Below, piece after piece: positions 50,981 to 60,099 of a stretch of DNA of 64,000 bases. The stretch spans positions 2,613 to 66,612 of the forward strand of contig NZ_LMQC01000023.1 of the NCBI RefSeq assembly GCF_001424485.1, read 5' to 3'. Position 1 is the first letter of the stretch. Each line of letters begins with the position of its first letter. Under the pieces are notes generated by a model, which saw nothing but the letters and a program-made list of their open reading frames with translations, was not told the origin of the DNA and ran no database searches. The translations under genes were made by a program, and so were the position numbers. Source of the stretch: Modestobacter sp. Leaf380 (GTDB taxonomy: Bacteria; Actinomycetota; Actinomycetes; Mycobacteriales; Geodermatophilaceae).

Positions 50981-51478
50981 GTGCCCTGTCCGGGGCCCGG
51001 CGTCGCGTGTTCGACCTGCCCTCACCCTTCACGCCCAGGCCCTGTCCTGCACCACGAGCAGGCCGTGGAGATGGCCGACCTGGTCGCCGACCGCTCCACC
51101 GACCCTGACGTCCAGGACCTCGCAGCCCGCATCCTGGCTGCTCAGGAACCCGAGATCGACACCCTCAACGGGTGGCTGGAGGCCTGGGGCGCCGACCGCG
51201 CCGAGAGCGAGATGTCCGGCATGGACGCTTCGGCCATGGGCGGGATGATGAGCGAGGAGGACGTGTTCCCCCTCGAAGCGGCCAGCGGTGTGCAGTTCGA
51301 CCGCATGTGGCTGCAGATGACGCTCGAGCACCACACCGGCGCACTGGGCATGGCCCAAACCGAGATCTCCGAGGGTGAAGACCCGCAGGCCATCGCGCTC
51401 GCCCAGGACAGCACGGCGTCTCAGGGTGCTGAGATCACCGAGATGGAACAGCTGCTGGAAGGCCTGTCCACTCAGTAG
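50981..51478 (+). pseudogene. DUF305 gene copy 1 lacking its 5' part
   Basis: Codons from HHEQAVEMADLVAD onward match the intact DUF305 protein at 54897-55526 almost to the end (EITEMEQLLEGLSTQ). The first 60 codons, with signal peptide and lipobox, are missing and replaced by noncoding-like sequence (MPCPGPGVACSTCPHPS). The open frame is 165 codons, but without a signal the product would not be exported. It could be a cytoplasmic relic; I call it decayed. Confidence 0.7.
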
Positions 51479-52198
51479 CTGACCCGGGCGGGGGCTGCGT
51501 CCAGCTCGGTGCAGCCCCCGTCACACCAGCCACCCATGGCACCGTGCTGCAGTCATCGCGGCCGCGTCCTCAGGGCCACAACTCCTGGCGCTTCGACATC
51601 CGCAGTCACGGAAGCGGCCATCCAGTGGACAGCCCGATGAGCGCCCACCGAGTTCTCAACGGCGCGTTCTCCCGGCGAAGCGCGAGAGGGGACTCGCGGT
51701 CAGCGTGCCGCCCTGAAGGCAGCTGCCAGGTTCGTCGGTGCTCGGCGAGCTGCTCGAGCACCGCCGAGCCCAGGTACAGCCGTCAGGCCAACCCGACGGG
51801 GGCCGTGGGGTCGGCGCACGGGTCCACGCTGCCGATCAGGATCGTCGGGAAGCCGCGGGAAGCACAAGGGGCAGCCTGCTCGGGGGTGGTCACCTGCTGC
51901 AGGTGTGAGGAGGTTGCCTCGTCCCCGGCCTCGTGAGGGCTTCCCTGGTCCGCTGGAGAACCAGCTGCCAGTTGGGACAGCCGTCGAAGGAGGGGAAGGT
52001 GACGATCACAACAACACCGTCGTCGCAGTCGAGACAGAGTTCATCGCCTGGGTTCTGAGGGGGCTCCTCGATCGCGAGGTGATCCGGCAGGCACTGACAC
52101 GGAATTGGTCTGGGCCGAGGGTGAACCAGGAGGCGGGATCTGTCGTGCACCTGAGAGTGACCGGCGGATCAGCCGCCGGACGAGCATGAGGAGACCCC
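51479..52198. other. 720-base stretch without a supported gene
   Basis: Several open frames cross it, but none has a good ribosome site, family motif or normal composition. It may hold a decayed gene. The last 30 bases contain the ribosome site of the secreted protein gene. Confidence 0.45.
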
Positions 52199-52888
52199 GT
52201 GAAGATCCGCCCCTCCCGAACGACGGCTGTCGTCGCCTTGACCGTGTCGGCGCTGGCGGTTTCAGCGGTCAGTGGCCTGACCGCGGCGTCGGCAGACGGC
52301 AACGGCAACGGCAACGGTCCGCGTGAGGTGCGCCTGACCGTCGAGTCCCCGACCAACCGGGACAACGTGGGGGTCGCCGGGGCCGGCTGGATGGTCGACC
52401 TCGGATTGGACTACGACGGCGGTCTGGCCCAGGCCGGCTACACCGGCGCTCAGCTCACGGGCCCAGCCGGGCACAACAACATCCCGCCGTTCCCGGGCAC
52501 CTTCTCCACGGGCAAGGACGATCGGCTGCCGGGCCTGGTCGTGCTCGTGTCCACGACCAATGGCACCCTCCCAGGCTTCTCCGGTCCCGGGACCAACCTG
52601 GCCAACCTGTTCAACCTGACCGGTGTGACCGACCGCGACACCGACGGCAGTGCCCAGATCCGGGACACCTGGATCGTGGGTGCCCCGATCGCCGGCCAGA
52701 ACGTGGATGCGATCCTCACGGTCGCCGTGGTCGGGGACCTCAACGGCAACGGGATTCTCGATGACGCCCCCGGCGTCGTCCAGGACGCCGACGGGGATGG
52801 GGACGTCGACCGTCGGGACCTGGAGGCCATCGGCTTGGCTTCCAACGTCGAGCGCGTGCAGTTCCGGATCAACGGTGCTCCCGCCTGA
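52199..52888 (+). CDS. Secreted protein with C-terminal Ca-binding dockerin-like repeat
   Basis: This 229-residue protein has a signal peptide (TTAVVALTVSALAVSAVSGL, cleavage near ASA-DG). The body is a beta-rich domain resembling spondin-like or secreted DUF domains (VRLTVESPTNRDNVG, GTFSTGKDDRLPGLVVLVST). Near the end DLNGNGILDD and DADGDGDVDRRDL give two EF-hand-like calcium loops. The GTG at 52199 follows AGGAGACCCC. It precedes the sigma factor gene by 60 bases and may be a target of that sigma factor. Confidence 0.75.
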   Translation: MKIRPSRTTAVVALTVSALAVSAVSGLTAASADGNGNGNGPREVRLTVESPTNRDNVGVAGAGWMVDLGLDYDGGLAQAGYTGAQLTGPAGHNNIPPFPGTFSTGKDDRLPGLVVLVSTTNGTLPGFSGPGTNLANLFNLTGVTDRDTDGSAQIRDTWIVGAPIAGQNVDAILTVAVVGDLNGNGILDDAPGVVQDADGDGDVDRRDLEAIGLASNVERVQFRINGAPA

Positions 52889-52948
52889 CTCCCCCTCAGG
52901 CCCTTCGGTGGTCCGGCCGCCCACTCCGGCGACCGGATCACCGAGACC

Positions 52949-53488
52949 GTGAGAGACCGTGACGTCCAGCGGGGTGCCGAACCCGAACGGCAGCTGATGA
53001 GCGCTCTCTACCGGGATCACGCTGCTGCGATCCACCGGTTCGTGATGCGCTACGTCGACGGCGATGAACAGCGAGCCGAGGACGTCGTGCAGGAGACCCT
53101 GCTGCGGGCTTGGCGGCACATGGACGCATTGACCGTGGGGCGCGGGGATCCTCGGCCCTACCTGCTCACTGTGGCTCGTAACGTGCTCACCGACCAGTGG
53201 CGTGCGGCCTCGCGCCGCCCGCGGCTGGTCGACGATGCCGAGTTCCTGGCAGCCGTCCCCTCAGCCGAGGACATCGATGCCGCCGTCGATGGGTGGCTGG
53301 TCGCGGCCGCGCTGACGAAGTTGACCCCTGAACACCGGGACGTCGTCCGCGCGCTGCACTACGAGGGGCGCACCGTGGCTGAGACCGCCCTGCTGTTCGG
53401 TGTTCCCGAGGGCACCGTCAAGTCCCGCAGCTACTACGCCGTCCGGGCTCTGCGCACGGTGTTCGAAGAGATGGGAGTCGTCCGGTGA
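52949..53488 (+). CDS. ECF-type RNA polymerase sigma factor
   Basis: This 179-residue protein has sigma region 2 (LYRDHAAAIHRFVMRYV, AEDVVQETLLRAWRHMD) and region 4 (LTPEHRDVVRALHYEGRTVAETA, VPEGTVKSRSYYAVRALR). It is of the SigK/SigL-like ECF group. The GTG at 52949 gives a normal length. It overlaps the anti-sigma gene start (GTGA at 53485), the usual control unit. Confidence 0.93.
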   Translation: MRDRDVQRGAEPERQLMSALYRDHAAAIHRFVMRYVDGDEQRAEDVVQETLLRAWRHMDALTVGRGDPRPYLLTVARNVLTDQWRAASRRPRLVDDAEFLAAVPSAEDIDAAVDGWLVAAALTKLTPEHRDVVRALHYEGRTVAETALLFGVPEGTVKSRSYYAVRALRTVFEEMGVVR

Positions 53489-54153
53489 CCGACCGCCATG
53501 AGGAATTGCGGCTGCTGCTGGGGGCCTACGTTCTGGGTGGTCTCGGCACCGGCGACCGCCGCGATCTCGAGGACCACCTGAGCCGTTGCGAGACCTGCCG
53601 TGAAGAGCTGAGTCGATCCGCGCCCCTGCCCGGCCTCCTCCGCCGCCTTCCCGCAGGAAGCGCGCCGTGGGACGACGGTGCGCCCAGCACCCCGCCCGGT
53701 GAGGGACTGGAAGGGCTGCTCCCCCGGTTGCTCGACGGTGTCGGGCAGGACCGGCGGCGCCGCCGTCGCAGCAGCATGGTGCGTACGGGGGTCATCGCCG
53801 CGACGGTGGCTGCCCTGGCCGCGGTGGGGACCGCCGCCGTCCGGGAGACCCCGGCACCGGCCTCCATCGTGTCGTTGAGCGCAACAGGGCTCTCGGAGGC
53901 GGATGGCGATGTGTCACTGGTCGACATGCCCTGGGGCACTGCCCTCACCGTGAGGGTGTCTGGACTCCCCGACGGTGGGCCGTTCGTGCTGGAAGTGACC
54001 AGATCGGGAGGCGGAGTACCTGAGCAGGCGGCCACCTGGTCGGCCACCCCGGCCAGAGCAATCGAAGTCCGCGGCGCCTCATCGATTCCCTACACAGAGA
54101 TCGACACGATCAGCGTGGTGGGCCCAGAGGGTCGAGTTCTCACCTCCCGCTGA
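53485..54153 (+). CDS. Anti-sigma factor with zinc-finger domain
   Basis: This 222-residue membrane protein has an N-terminal zinc-binding anti-sigma domain (LGAYVLGGL, HLSRCETCREEL) that holds the sigma factor. One transmembrane helix is near residue 100 (TGVIAATVAALAAVGTAAV). An extracellular RskA-like domain follows (MPWGTALTVRVSGLPDGGPFVLEV). It would release the sigma factor after regulated proteolysis. It is coupled to the sigma gene. Confidence 0.9.
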   Translation: MTDRHEELRLLLGAYVLGGLGTGDRRDLEDHLSRCETCREELSRSAPLPGLLRRLPAGSAPWDDGAPSTPPGEGLEGLLPRLLDGVGQDRRRRRRSSMVRTGVIAATVAALAAVGTAAVRETPAPASIVSLSATGLSEADGDVSLVDMPWGTALTVRVSGLPDGGPFVLEVTRSGGGVPEQAATWSATPARAIEVRGASSIPYTEIDTISVVGPEGRVLTSR

Positions 54154-54168
54154 CGCCTCAGACCTAAT

Positions 54169-54182
54169 TACCCCCGGGGGTA
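54169..54182. promoter_or_regulatory. CstR/CsoR-type operator copy
   Basis: TACCCCCGGGGGTA is identical to 50552-50565. It lies at the left edge of the second DUF6153-DUF305 module, and the following 50 bases match the DNA after the first operator. Confidence 0.65.
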
Positions 54183-54304
54183 TCTGACAACCCAGCTCAT
54201 CGCGCACTGCGTCACGACTGCACAGGACCGAGAACAGCTCGATGCGGACCGTCCGAAACGGGCGGCAACTGATGGTCGTGACGCGGGTAGGGCGATCGTC
54301 TGCC

Positions 54305-54319
54305 TACCCTGGTGGGGTA
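54305..54319. promoter_or_regulatory. Operator-like site before DUF6153
   Basis: TACCCTGGTGGGGTA is identical to 63877-63891 and lies 24 bases before the DUF6153 ATG. It is probably bound by a CsoR-family repressor. Confidence 0.55.
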
Positions 54320-54342
54320 TCCGGTCTAGTGGTGGAGGTGTC

Positions 54343-54783
54343 ATGCGGGCTCGCCTGCTGTGGACGCTGCTGCTGCTGGTCGCGGTGTTCACCATGCACG
54401 GCCTCAGTTGCGCTGCTGCTGACTCGGCCATGACCGGTGCGTCTACCCACACGTCGGCGGCCACCGCTCACTCGCCCACCGCGGCTGCCGGCTCCGTCGT
54501 GGGGCTGGTCGTCGCGGGTGCGGCGATGCCGGACGTGGATGCCGGTCACTCCACCGATCAGCCCGATGGGCACAGCTCCGCAGCGCATGCGCTGATGGTG
54601 TGCCTGGCGGTGCTGGCCGGCGGTGTCGGTGCCGTGCTGGCCGCCTTGGCCGCGTGGCTGGCCCACCGTCGACTCGGGACGATCTACACCCGCGCAGCTG
54701 GGCACGTGCGGGTCGTCGTCGACCGCGCTGCAGCCTGCGCACCAGCCCCTGAACTCAGTCGCCTGTGCGTGCTGAGGGTCTAG
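54343..54783 (+). CDS. DUF6153 family membrane protein
   Basis: This 146-residue protein has an N-terminal membrane segment (RARLLWTLLLLVAVFTMHGLSC), a Thr/Ala/His-rich middle and a second hydrophobic helix (ALMVCLAVLAGGVGAVLAAL). The family has no assigned function. Its company here (DUF305, P-type ATPase, CsoR-like operator) suggests metal handling. The ATG at 54343 follows GGTGGAGGTGTC. A decayed copy lies at 50825 and a third begins at 63916. Confidence 0.8.
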   Translation: MRARLLWTLLLLVAVFTMHGLSCAAADSAMTGASTHTSAATAHSPTAAAGSVVGLVVAGAAMPDVDAGHSTDQPDGHSSAAHALMVCLAVLAGGVGAVLAALAAWLAHRRLGTIYTRAAGHVRVVVDRAAACAPAPELSRLCVLRV

Positions 54784-54896
54784 GCCGAACCACCTGACGC
54801 CGGTGCCCTTGTCGGGGCCCCACGTCGCGTGCTCGACCTGCCCTCATCCTCTCGCGCCCTGGCCACGCCCGGGCGTCGCACCCTTCAGGAGTTCCT

Positions 54897-55526
54897 GTGT
54901 TCAACGACCCCGCGTTCCTCCGCTCGACCCGTAGCGCGGCACTCGTCGGTGCCCTCATCGCCGGCTCGGTGGCCCTGTCGGCCTGCTCCGGTGGCACGAA
55001 CACTGCTACGTCGGAGTCCTCGACGTCGGTCCCGGCCGACGCGCCGTTCAACGACGCCGACGTCGAGTTCGCCCAGATGATGATCCCGCACCACGAGCAG
55101 GCGGTGGAGATGGCCGACCTGGTCGCCGACCGCTCCACCGACCCCGACGTCCTGGACTTGGCCGCCCGCATCCAGGCCGCCCAGGGGCCGGAGATCGACA
55201 CCCTCAACGGCTGGCTGGAGACCTGGGGCGCCGACAGCGCCGACAGCGCCGACAGCGAGATGTCCGGCATGGACCACTCGGCCATGGGCGGGATGATGAC
55301 TGAGGAGGACATGTCCTCCCTCGAGGCCGCCAGCGGCGTGCAGTTCGACCGCATGTGGCTGCAGATGATGCTCGAGCACCACACCGGCGCCGTGGGCATG
55401 GCCCAGACCGAGATCGACAACGGCGAGGACCCCGAGGCGATCGCCTTGGCCCAGGACATCAAGTCCTCCCAGGGCGCCGAGATCACCGAGATGGAACAGC
55501 TCCTGGAGAGCCTGGCGACCCAGTAA
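54897..55526 (+). CDS. DUF305 (CopM-like) lipoprotein
   Basis: This 209-residue lipoprotein has a signal and lipobox (VALSACSGG). It has two ferritin-like copper-binding repeats with HH motifs: FAQMMIPHHEQAVEMADL and MWLQMMLEHHTGAVGMAQTE. A Met/His loop (MSGMDHSAMGGMM) lies between. DUF305 proteins such as CopM bind copper outside the membrane. The GTG at 54897 follows AGGAG. It lies 113 bases after DUF6153 and before the P-ATPase, a likely copper-defence unit. Confidence 0.9.
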   Translation: MFNDPAFLRSTRSAALVGALIAGSVALSACSGGTNTATSESSTSVPADAPFNDADVEFAQMMIPHHEQAVEMADLVADRSTDPDVLDLAARIQAAQGPEIDTLNGWLETWGADSADSADSEMSGMDHSAMGGMMTEEDMSSLEAASGVQFDRMWLQMMLEHHTGAVGMAQTEIDNGEDPEAIALAQDIKSSQGAEITEMEQLLESLATQ

Positions 55527-55660
55527 CACCCAGCCGGCGGGGAGGCGCAGGCGTTGCACCGGCGCCTCCCCGCCGGGCCCAGGTCGATCCCGGGCGCGTG
55601 CCGCCGCAACCACCGGGCCCAGTTGGCTCGACCTTCTCGACGTCATCCCTTGGCCACCGG

Positions 55661-55709
55661 TACCCCCCGGTGGTATGAAGGGCTTCTACTTGGGTACCCC
55701 CCGGGGGTA
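55661..55709. promoter_or_regulatory. Two CsoR-type operators before the P-type ATPase
   Basis: TACCCCCCGGTGGTA (55661-55675) and TACCCCCCGGGGGTA (55695-55709) lie 34 bases apart, just before the ATG at 55720. The second leaves space only for the GGAGG ribosome site. They suggest repression by a CsoR-family protein. Confidence 0.7.
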
Positions 55710-55719
55710 TGGAGGCATC

Positions 55720-57888
55720 ATGTCGCACAGCCAGCACCACCCACCGGCCACCCAGGCCGACCACACCTCCCCACAGCAGGCCGACGACCACCCGACTGCC
55801 GCGCCCGCCGGCGGGCGCGAGGACCACGGCGGGCACGGCGGGCACGTGGCGGTGTTCCGGCGGCTGTTCTGGTGGAACCTGCTGCTGGCGGTGCCGACGG
55901 TGGCCGCCTCGGGCATGTTCGCCTCGATCCTGGGCTACCCGTTGCCCGACGTCGCCGGCCTGTCGTGGGTGTCCCCGGTGCTGGGGACGGTCATCTACCT
56001 GTGGGGCGGTCGGCCGTTCCTCACCGGCGCCGTGGACGAGATCGGCTCCCGCAAGCCCGGGATGATGCTGCTGGTCGCGCTGGCGATCACGGTGGCGTTC
56101 GCGTCGTCGTGGGCCTCGACGCTGGGGCTGGTGCCCCACGGGCTGGACTTCTGGTGGGAGCTGGCCCTGCTGGTGGTCATCATGCTGCTGGGCCACTGGG
56201 TCGAGATGCGGTCCCTGGCCCAGACGTCCTCGGCGCTGGACTCCCTGGCAGCACTGCTGCCCGATGAGGCCCAACGCGTCCAGGACGGCCAGATCGTTCC
56301 CGTGGCACCGGCCGACCTGCAGGTCGGAGATGTCGTCGTCGTGCGGCCCGGTGGCCGGATCCCGGCAGACGGGCGGGTCACCGACGGCTCGGCCGCGGTG
56401 GACGAGTCGATGATCACCGGTGAGTCCCCGACCGTCACCCGCGGCGTCGGGGACCCGGTGGTCGCCGGCACCGTGGCCACCGACTCCGGCATCCGCGTCC
56501 AGGTGACCGCCACCGGGGAGGACACCACCCTGGCCGGGATCGGCAAGCTCGTCGCCGACGCCCAGGCCTCCGGGTCCCGGGCGCAGCGGCTGGCCGACAC
56601 CGCGGCCGGCTGGCTGTTCTGGTTCGCCCTGGGCGCCGGGATCCTCACCGCCATCGTGTGGTCGACCATCGGCGCACCGGAGGACGCGGTCATCCGGACC
56701 ATCACCGTGCTGGTCATCGCCTGCCCGCACGCCCTGGGACTGGCGATCCCGCTGGTCATCTCCATCGGCACCGAACGCGCCGCCCGCGCCGGGGTCCTGA
56801 TCAAGGACCGGGTGCAGATGGAGGCCATGCGCACCGTGGACACCGTGCTGTTCGACAAGACCGGCACCCTCACCGTCGGCCGACCCACCCTCACCGACAT
56901 CCGCACCGCCGACCACCCCACCGCCGACCCCGGCCAGATCTTCGACGCCGACCGCGTACTCGCGTTGGCCGCGGCCGCCGAGACCGACTCCGAGCACCCC
57001 CTGGCCCAAGCCATCGTCCGGGCCGCCGCCGATCGCGGCCTGACAAACCCCACCGCCGCGGACTTCACCTCCTCCCCCGCCATCGGCGTGCAAGCCACCG
57101 TGGAAGGCCGCGCCGTCGCCGTCGGCGGACCCGGCCTGCTCGCCCAGGCCGGCGCCGCCGAGCTCCCGGTCGCCGACCAATGGCGCAAGCAGGGGTCGAT
57201 CATCTTGCACGTCCTGGCCGACGGGGTCGTGATCGGCGCCCTCGCCCTGGCCGACGAGATCCGACCCGAATCCCGGGCCGCGGTCGACCAGCTCCGCGAC
57301 CGCGGCGCCCAGGTCGTCATGATCACCGGCGACGCCGAAGCCGTCGCCGGCACCGTGGCCGCTCAGCTGGGCATCGACCGGTACTTCGCCGGCGTCCGTC
57401 CCGAGGACAAGTCCGCCACCGTCGCCGACCTCCAGGCCGAAGGACGACGCGTCGCCATGGTCGGCGACGGCGTCAACGACGCCCCCGCCCTGGCCCAGGC
57501 AGACGTCGGCATCGCCATCGGCGCCGGCACCGACGTCGCGATCGCGTCCGCCGGCATCGTGCTGGCCTCAGCGGACCCCCGCTCGGTCGTCTCGGTGATC
57601 GACCTGTCGGCCGCGACCTACCGCAAGAGCGTGCAGAACCTGGCCTGGGGCGCCAGCTACAACCTGATCTCCGTGCCCCTGGCCGCCGGGGTCTTGGCCC
57701 CGATCGGATTCGTCATGCCCATGTCCATCGGCGCGCTGCTCATGTCCGCATCCACGATCGTCGTCGCCCTCAACGCCCAACTGCTGCGACGCCTCGACCT
57801 CCGACCCGGGCCCACAGGGCCAGACCACCACCGCCCAGATCCCGGCGCCTCCGCGGCGTCGACCCACCGGATCGAGGTCGAGGCGTGA
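55720..57888 (+). CDS. CopB-type heavy-metal P1B-ATPase
   Basis: This 722-residue pump lacks N-terminal HMA domains and instead begins with a His-rich tail (HSQHHPP, HGGHGGH). It has eight membrane helices, the intramembrane CPH motif in VIACPHALGLAIP (copper/silver P1B-3 type), TGES, the phosphorylated Asp in FDKTGTLTVG, SEHPL and GDGVNDAPAL. It exports copper or silver. The ATG at 55720 follows GGAGG. The operators before it and the DUF305 neighbour support copper control. Confidence 0.95.
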   Translation: MSHSQHHPPATQADHTSPQQADDHPTAAPAGGREDHGGHGGHVAVFRRLFWWNLLLAVPTVAASGMFASILGYPLPDVAGLSWVSPVLGTVIYLWGGRPFLTGAVDEIGSRKPGMMLLVALAITVAFASSWASTLGLVPHGLDFWWELALLVVIMLLGHWVEMRSLAQTSSALDSLAALLPDEAQRVQDGQIVPVAPADLQVGDVVVVRPGGRIPADGRVTDGSAAVDESMITGESPTVTRGVGDPVVAGTVATDSGIRVQVTATGEDTTLAGIGKLVADAQASGSRAQRLADTAAGWLFWFALGAGILTAIVWSTIGAPEDAVIRTITVLVIACPHALGLAIPLVISIGTERAARAGVLIKDRVQMEAMRTVDTVLFDKTGTLTVGRPTLTDIRTADHPTADPGQIFDADRVLALAAAAETDSEHPLAQAIVRAAADRGLTNPTAADFTSSPAIGVQATVEGRAVAVGGPGLLAQAGAAELPVADQWRKQGSIILHVLADGVVIGALALADEIRPESRAAVDQLRDRGAQVVMITGDAEAVAGTVAAQLGIDRYFAGVRPEDKSATVADLQAEGRRVAMVGDGVNDAPALAQADVGIAIGAGTDVAIASAGIVLASADPRSVVSVIDLSAATYRKSVQNLAWGASYNLISVPLAAGVLAPIGFVMPMSIGALLMSASTIVVALNAQLLRRLDLRPGPTGPDHHRPDPGASAASTHRIEVEA

Positions 57889-58086
57889 CCACTCCCCGAC
57901 GCTCGGCTCGGATCGTTCCTCCGGTGGCGTTGCGCACTCGAGCTGTGGGCCCTGCCATCACACAAGCCGGCCGCCCGTCCTCTTCCGGGACGAGTTGCGC
58001 AGCGAGATCCGTCGATCCGTACACAGGGTCTTGTCGTCCGCACTGGATGCACTGCGACACGGGTTGCGGTGTGCGCTCCGGGAAGG
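57889..58086. other. Intergenic region with direct-repeat copy 1
   Basis: No gene is visible. The stretch ATCCGTCGATCC at 58007 is the start of a 22-base repeat found again at 61489. Confidence 0.4.
58007..58028. repeat. Direct repeat flanking the LysR-UDG-TDT block, copy 1
   Basis: The 22 bases starting ATCCGTCGATCCGTACAC match 61489-61510 at 19 positions in the same orientation. Together they bracket about 3.5 kb. Confidence 0.6.
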
Positions 58087-58295
58087 TCAGTGGGGCGGGA
58101 CGACGAGCACCGGGGTGACCCTGGTGTCCAGGAGTCGTCGACCAGGGCAGGCAATGGGCTGTCCCGGTCTCGGGGGTGGGTGCCCACGACGATCATGCAA
58201 GCGTGCCGATCGTGACGGGGCCGGCAACGCCGGATGCAAGGTGCGCCGCCCCCGGCGCACCGCCGTCCCGGCACCGGTGCGTCGGGGTCGAACAC
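58087..58295 (-). pseudogene. Universal stress protein remnant
   Basis: On the minus strand one frame carries ACMIVVGTHPR and another ends with RVTPVLVVPPH, both Usp C-terminal features. They are separated by a frameshift, so only a broken 3' part remains. No start is visible. Confidence 0.55.
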
Positions 58296-58415
58296 CAGCG
58301 CTGGGCACTGGTCGGGTGATCCGTGGTCGAGCGGTCCTCTCCCGTTGTCCGGGGGTCCATCAGGCCTGAAGCACGGTTCAGGCGTCGCGAGCTCGGCGGC
58401 GTTCCATCGCCGGGC

Positions 58416-59390
58416 TCAGCGGTGGTCCTGCCGACTGGCGTCTGTCACCCCGCCCGCGCCACTCTTCCTCCGCGGTTCGGGCGGGGGGACTCGTGCCGTC
58501 GCCGTGGCCACCAGGTCGCGGGCCGGGCCGGCGGGGGGTCGGTCGGTGGGCCCCACCCACACGGCCCGCAACCGCCGGCCCAGGTCCACCCCGGTGAGGC
58601 CGACTGCGACCAACCGGCCGTCGCGCAGGTCACCGGCCACCGCCAGTCGGGGCAGGACGGCCGGGCCGAGCCCGGCCCGGACGGACTCCCGGACGGCGGT
58701 CGCCGTGCTGAGCTCGAGCACCGGCGCCGGGCCCGGGGCGCCCAGGGCCTGCTCGAGAGCGGTGCGGGTGCCCGAGCCGACCTCCCGGGTGACCAGCGGG
58801 GTGCGGGCCAGCAGGGCGGCGCCCACCGGCCGTCGTCGACGGGCCCAGGGGTGGTCCGCAGCGACGACGAGCACCAGGTCGTCGGTGCCCACCACGACCT
58901 GCGAGAGGTCGGACAGGGGATCCGGTCCCTCGACGAGCCCCAGGTCCACGGCGCCGGCGCGCACCAGGTCGGCCACGGCGGCGCTGTTGGTGGCCGTCAA
59001 CGTGATCTGCTCGACGCCCCCGTGCGCCCGCAGGGCAGCCAACCACCCCGGGACCAGGTGCTCGGCCACGGTCATGCTCGCCGCCAAACGCAACCGCGCC
59101 GATCCCCGGTGACGCAGTGCGGTCAGGCCGGCGTCCAGGTCGGTGGCTGCCTCCACCACGCGAGCCGCCCAGGCGGCGAAGGCGGTCCCCTCCTCGGTCA
59201 GCCGGGTGCCGCGGGCCCGCCGCTCCAGGACGGCGACGCCCACCTGCCGCTCGAGGGTGCGCAGCCGGGCCGAGGCGGCCTGCTGGCTGACACCGTGCCG
59301 GCGCCCGGCGGCACCGATGCTGCCGGTGGCCACCACGTCCAACAACAGCTCCAACGCCCCCAGCTCGGGCACGTGCGGACTCAGCGGCAC
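58416..59390 (-). CDS. LysR family transcriptional regulator
   Basis: This 324-residue regulator has an N-terminal helix-turn-helix (LELLLDVVATGSIGAAGRRHGVSQQAASARLRTLERQ) and a substrate-binding domain (SMTVAEHLVPGWLAAL, LVLVVAADHPWARR, VREVGSGTRTALEQAL). The GTG at 59390 is chosen because GGAG precedes it by eight bases; an ATG at 59411 is in frame. It overlaps the end of the UDG gene. It probably controls the divergent TDT transporter, CysL/CbbR-like relatives being common. Confidence 0.9.
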   Translation of the reverse strand: MPLSPHVPELGALELLLDVVATGSIGAAGRRHGVSQQAASARLRTLERQVGVAVLERRARGTRLTEEGTAFAAWAARVVEAATDLDAGLTALRHRGSARLRLAASMTVAEHLVPGWLAALRAHGGVEQITLTATNSAAVADLVRAGAVDLGLVEGPDPLSDLSQVVVGTDDLVLVVAADHPWARRRRPVGAALLARTPLVTREVGSGTRTALEQALGAPGPAPVLELSTATAVRESVRAGLGPAVLPRLAVAGDLRDGRLVAVGLTGVDLGRRLRAVWVGPTDRPPAGPARDLVATATARVPPPEPRRKSGAGGVTDASRQDHR

Positions 59391-59995
59391 GCCGTCAGCT
59401 CCGGCAGCCATGCTGCTGCGGCGTCCAGGGCGTGCTGCAACCGCTGGTCGGCCTCGGTCCGGGCGTGGGTGTTGCGCTGGGAGGGGTGCGGCACCGCCAG
59501 GGTCGCCACCGGGTGCACGGGTGGGTGCATCGTCAGGTACCGCATCCAGCCGGCCAGTGCCGCCGTCCCCAGCGGGACGACGACCCGCAACCGCGGGACC
59601 AGCTCGAGGACCTCGGCCAGAGCTGGACCGGCCTCCACCAGGTCGGCCGCCCGTGGGTTGCGCCAGGCCTCGGGGGTGCCCAGCGCCCACGGGACGACGT
59701 TCCACCGCAGGCAGTCCACGGCCCCCAGCGGGGACGCTTCCCGCGCGGCCCGCAGCACCCGCGCCGTGGGGTCCGGGTTGTCCTCGGAGGAGAACCCGCG
59801 CTCCCCCAGCGCCATCGTCGCCGGACCCGGGCTCTCCAGGAGCAGCAGCACCCGCGCACCGGTGCCCCCGCCGTCCGGGTCGAACCACGGCACCGCCCGA
59901 CCTCGGCCCCGCCACCGCCGGACCAGCGCGTTCAGCGGCGCGACGTGCGGGGCGTCCACCCGGGCGAGCTTGAGCTCTCGCAGTGTCTCCTGCAC
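59381..59995 (-). CDS. Uracil-DNA glycosylase family protein
   Basis: This 204-residue protein resembles small UDG-fold proteins. ARVLLLLESPGPATM and WNVVPWALG correspond to the conserved loops, then VVVPLGTAAL and VATLAVPHPSQRN. The catalytic residues are not the classical GQDPYH, so activity is uncertain. GTG at 59995 is preferred; ATGs at 60049 and 60082 would extend it through the palindrome at 60039. It lies upstream of LysR and overlaps it by ten bases. Confidence 0.7.
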   Translation of the reverse strand: MQETLRELKLARVDAPHVAPLNALVRRWRGRGRAVPWFDPDGGGTGARVLLLLESPGPATMALGERGFSSEDNPDPTARVLRAAREASPLGAVDCLRWNVVPWALGTPEAWRNPRAADLVEAGPALAEVLELVPRLRVVVPLGTAALAGWMRYLTMHPPVHPVATLAVPHPSQRNTHARTEADQRLQHALDAAAAWLPELTACR

Positions 59996-60038
59996 CGGTG
60001 CGACGCTAGGCCCTGTCGCCGAGCCCCACAACCCGAAC

Positions 60039-60052
60039 TTGTGCATGCACAA
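60039..60052. promoter_or_regulatory. Palindrome in the divergent UDG-LysR / TDT promoter
   Basis: TTGTGCATGCACAA is a perfect 14-base palindrome 48 bases before the transporter ATG. It is a candidate LysR site and marks the divergent promoter. Confidence 0.5.
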
Positions 60053-60099
60053 CGACGTGGCGGCTACCGGCAGGGTCTGCACCGGCGCAGGATGGGCCC

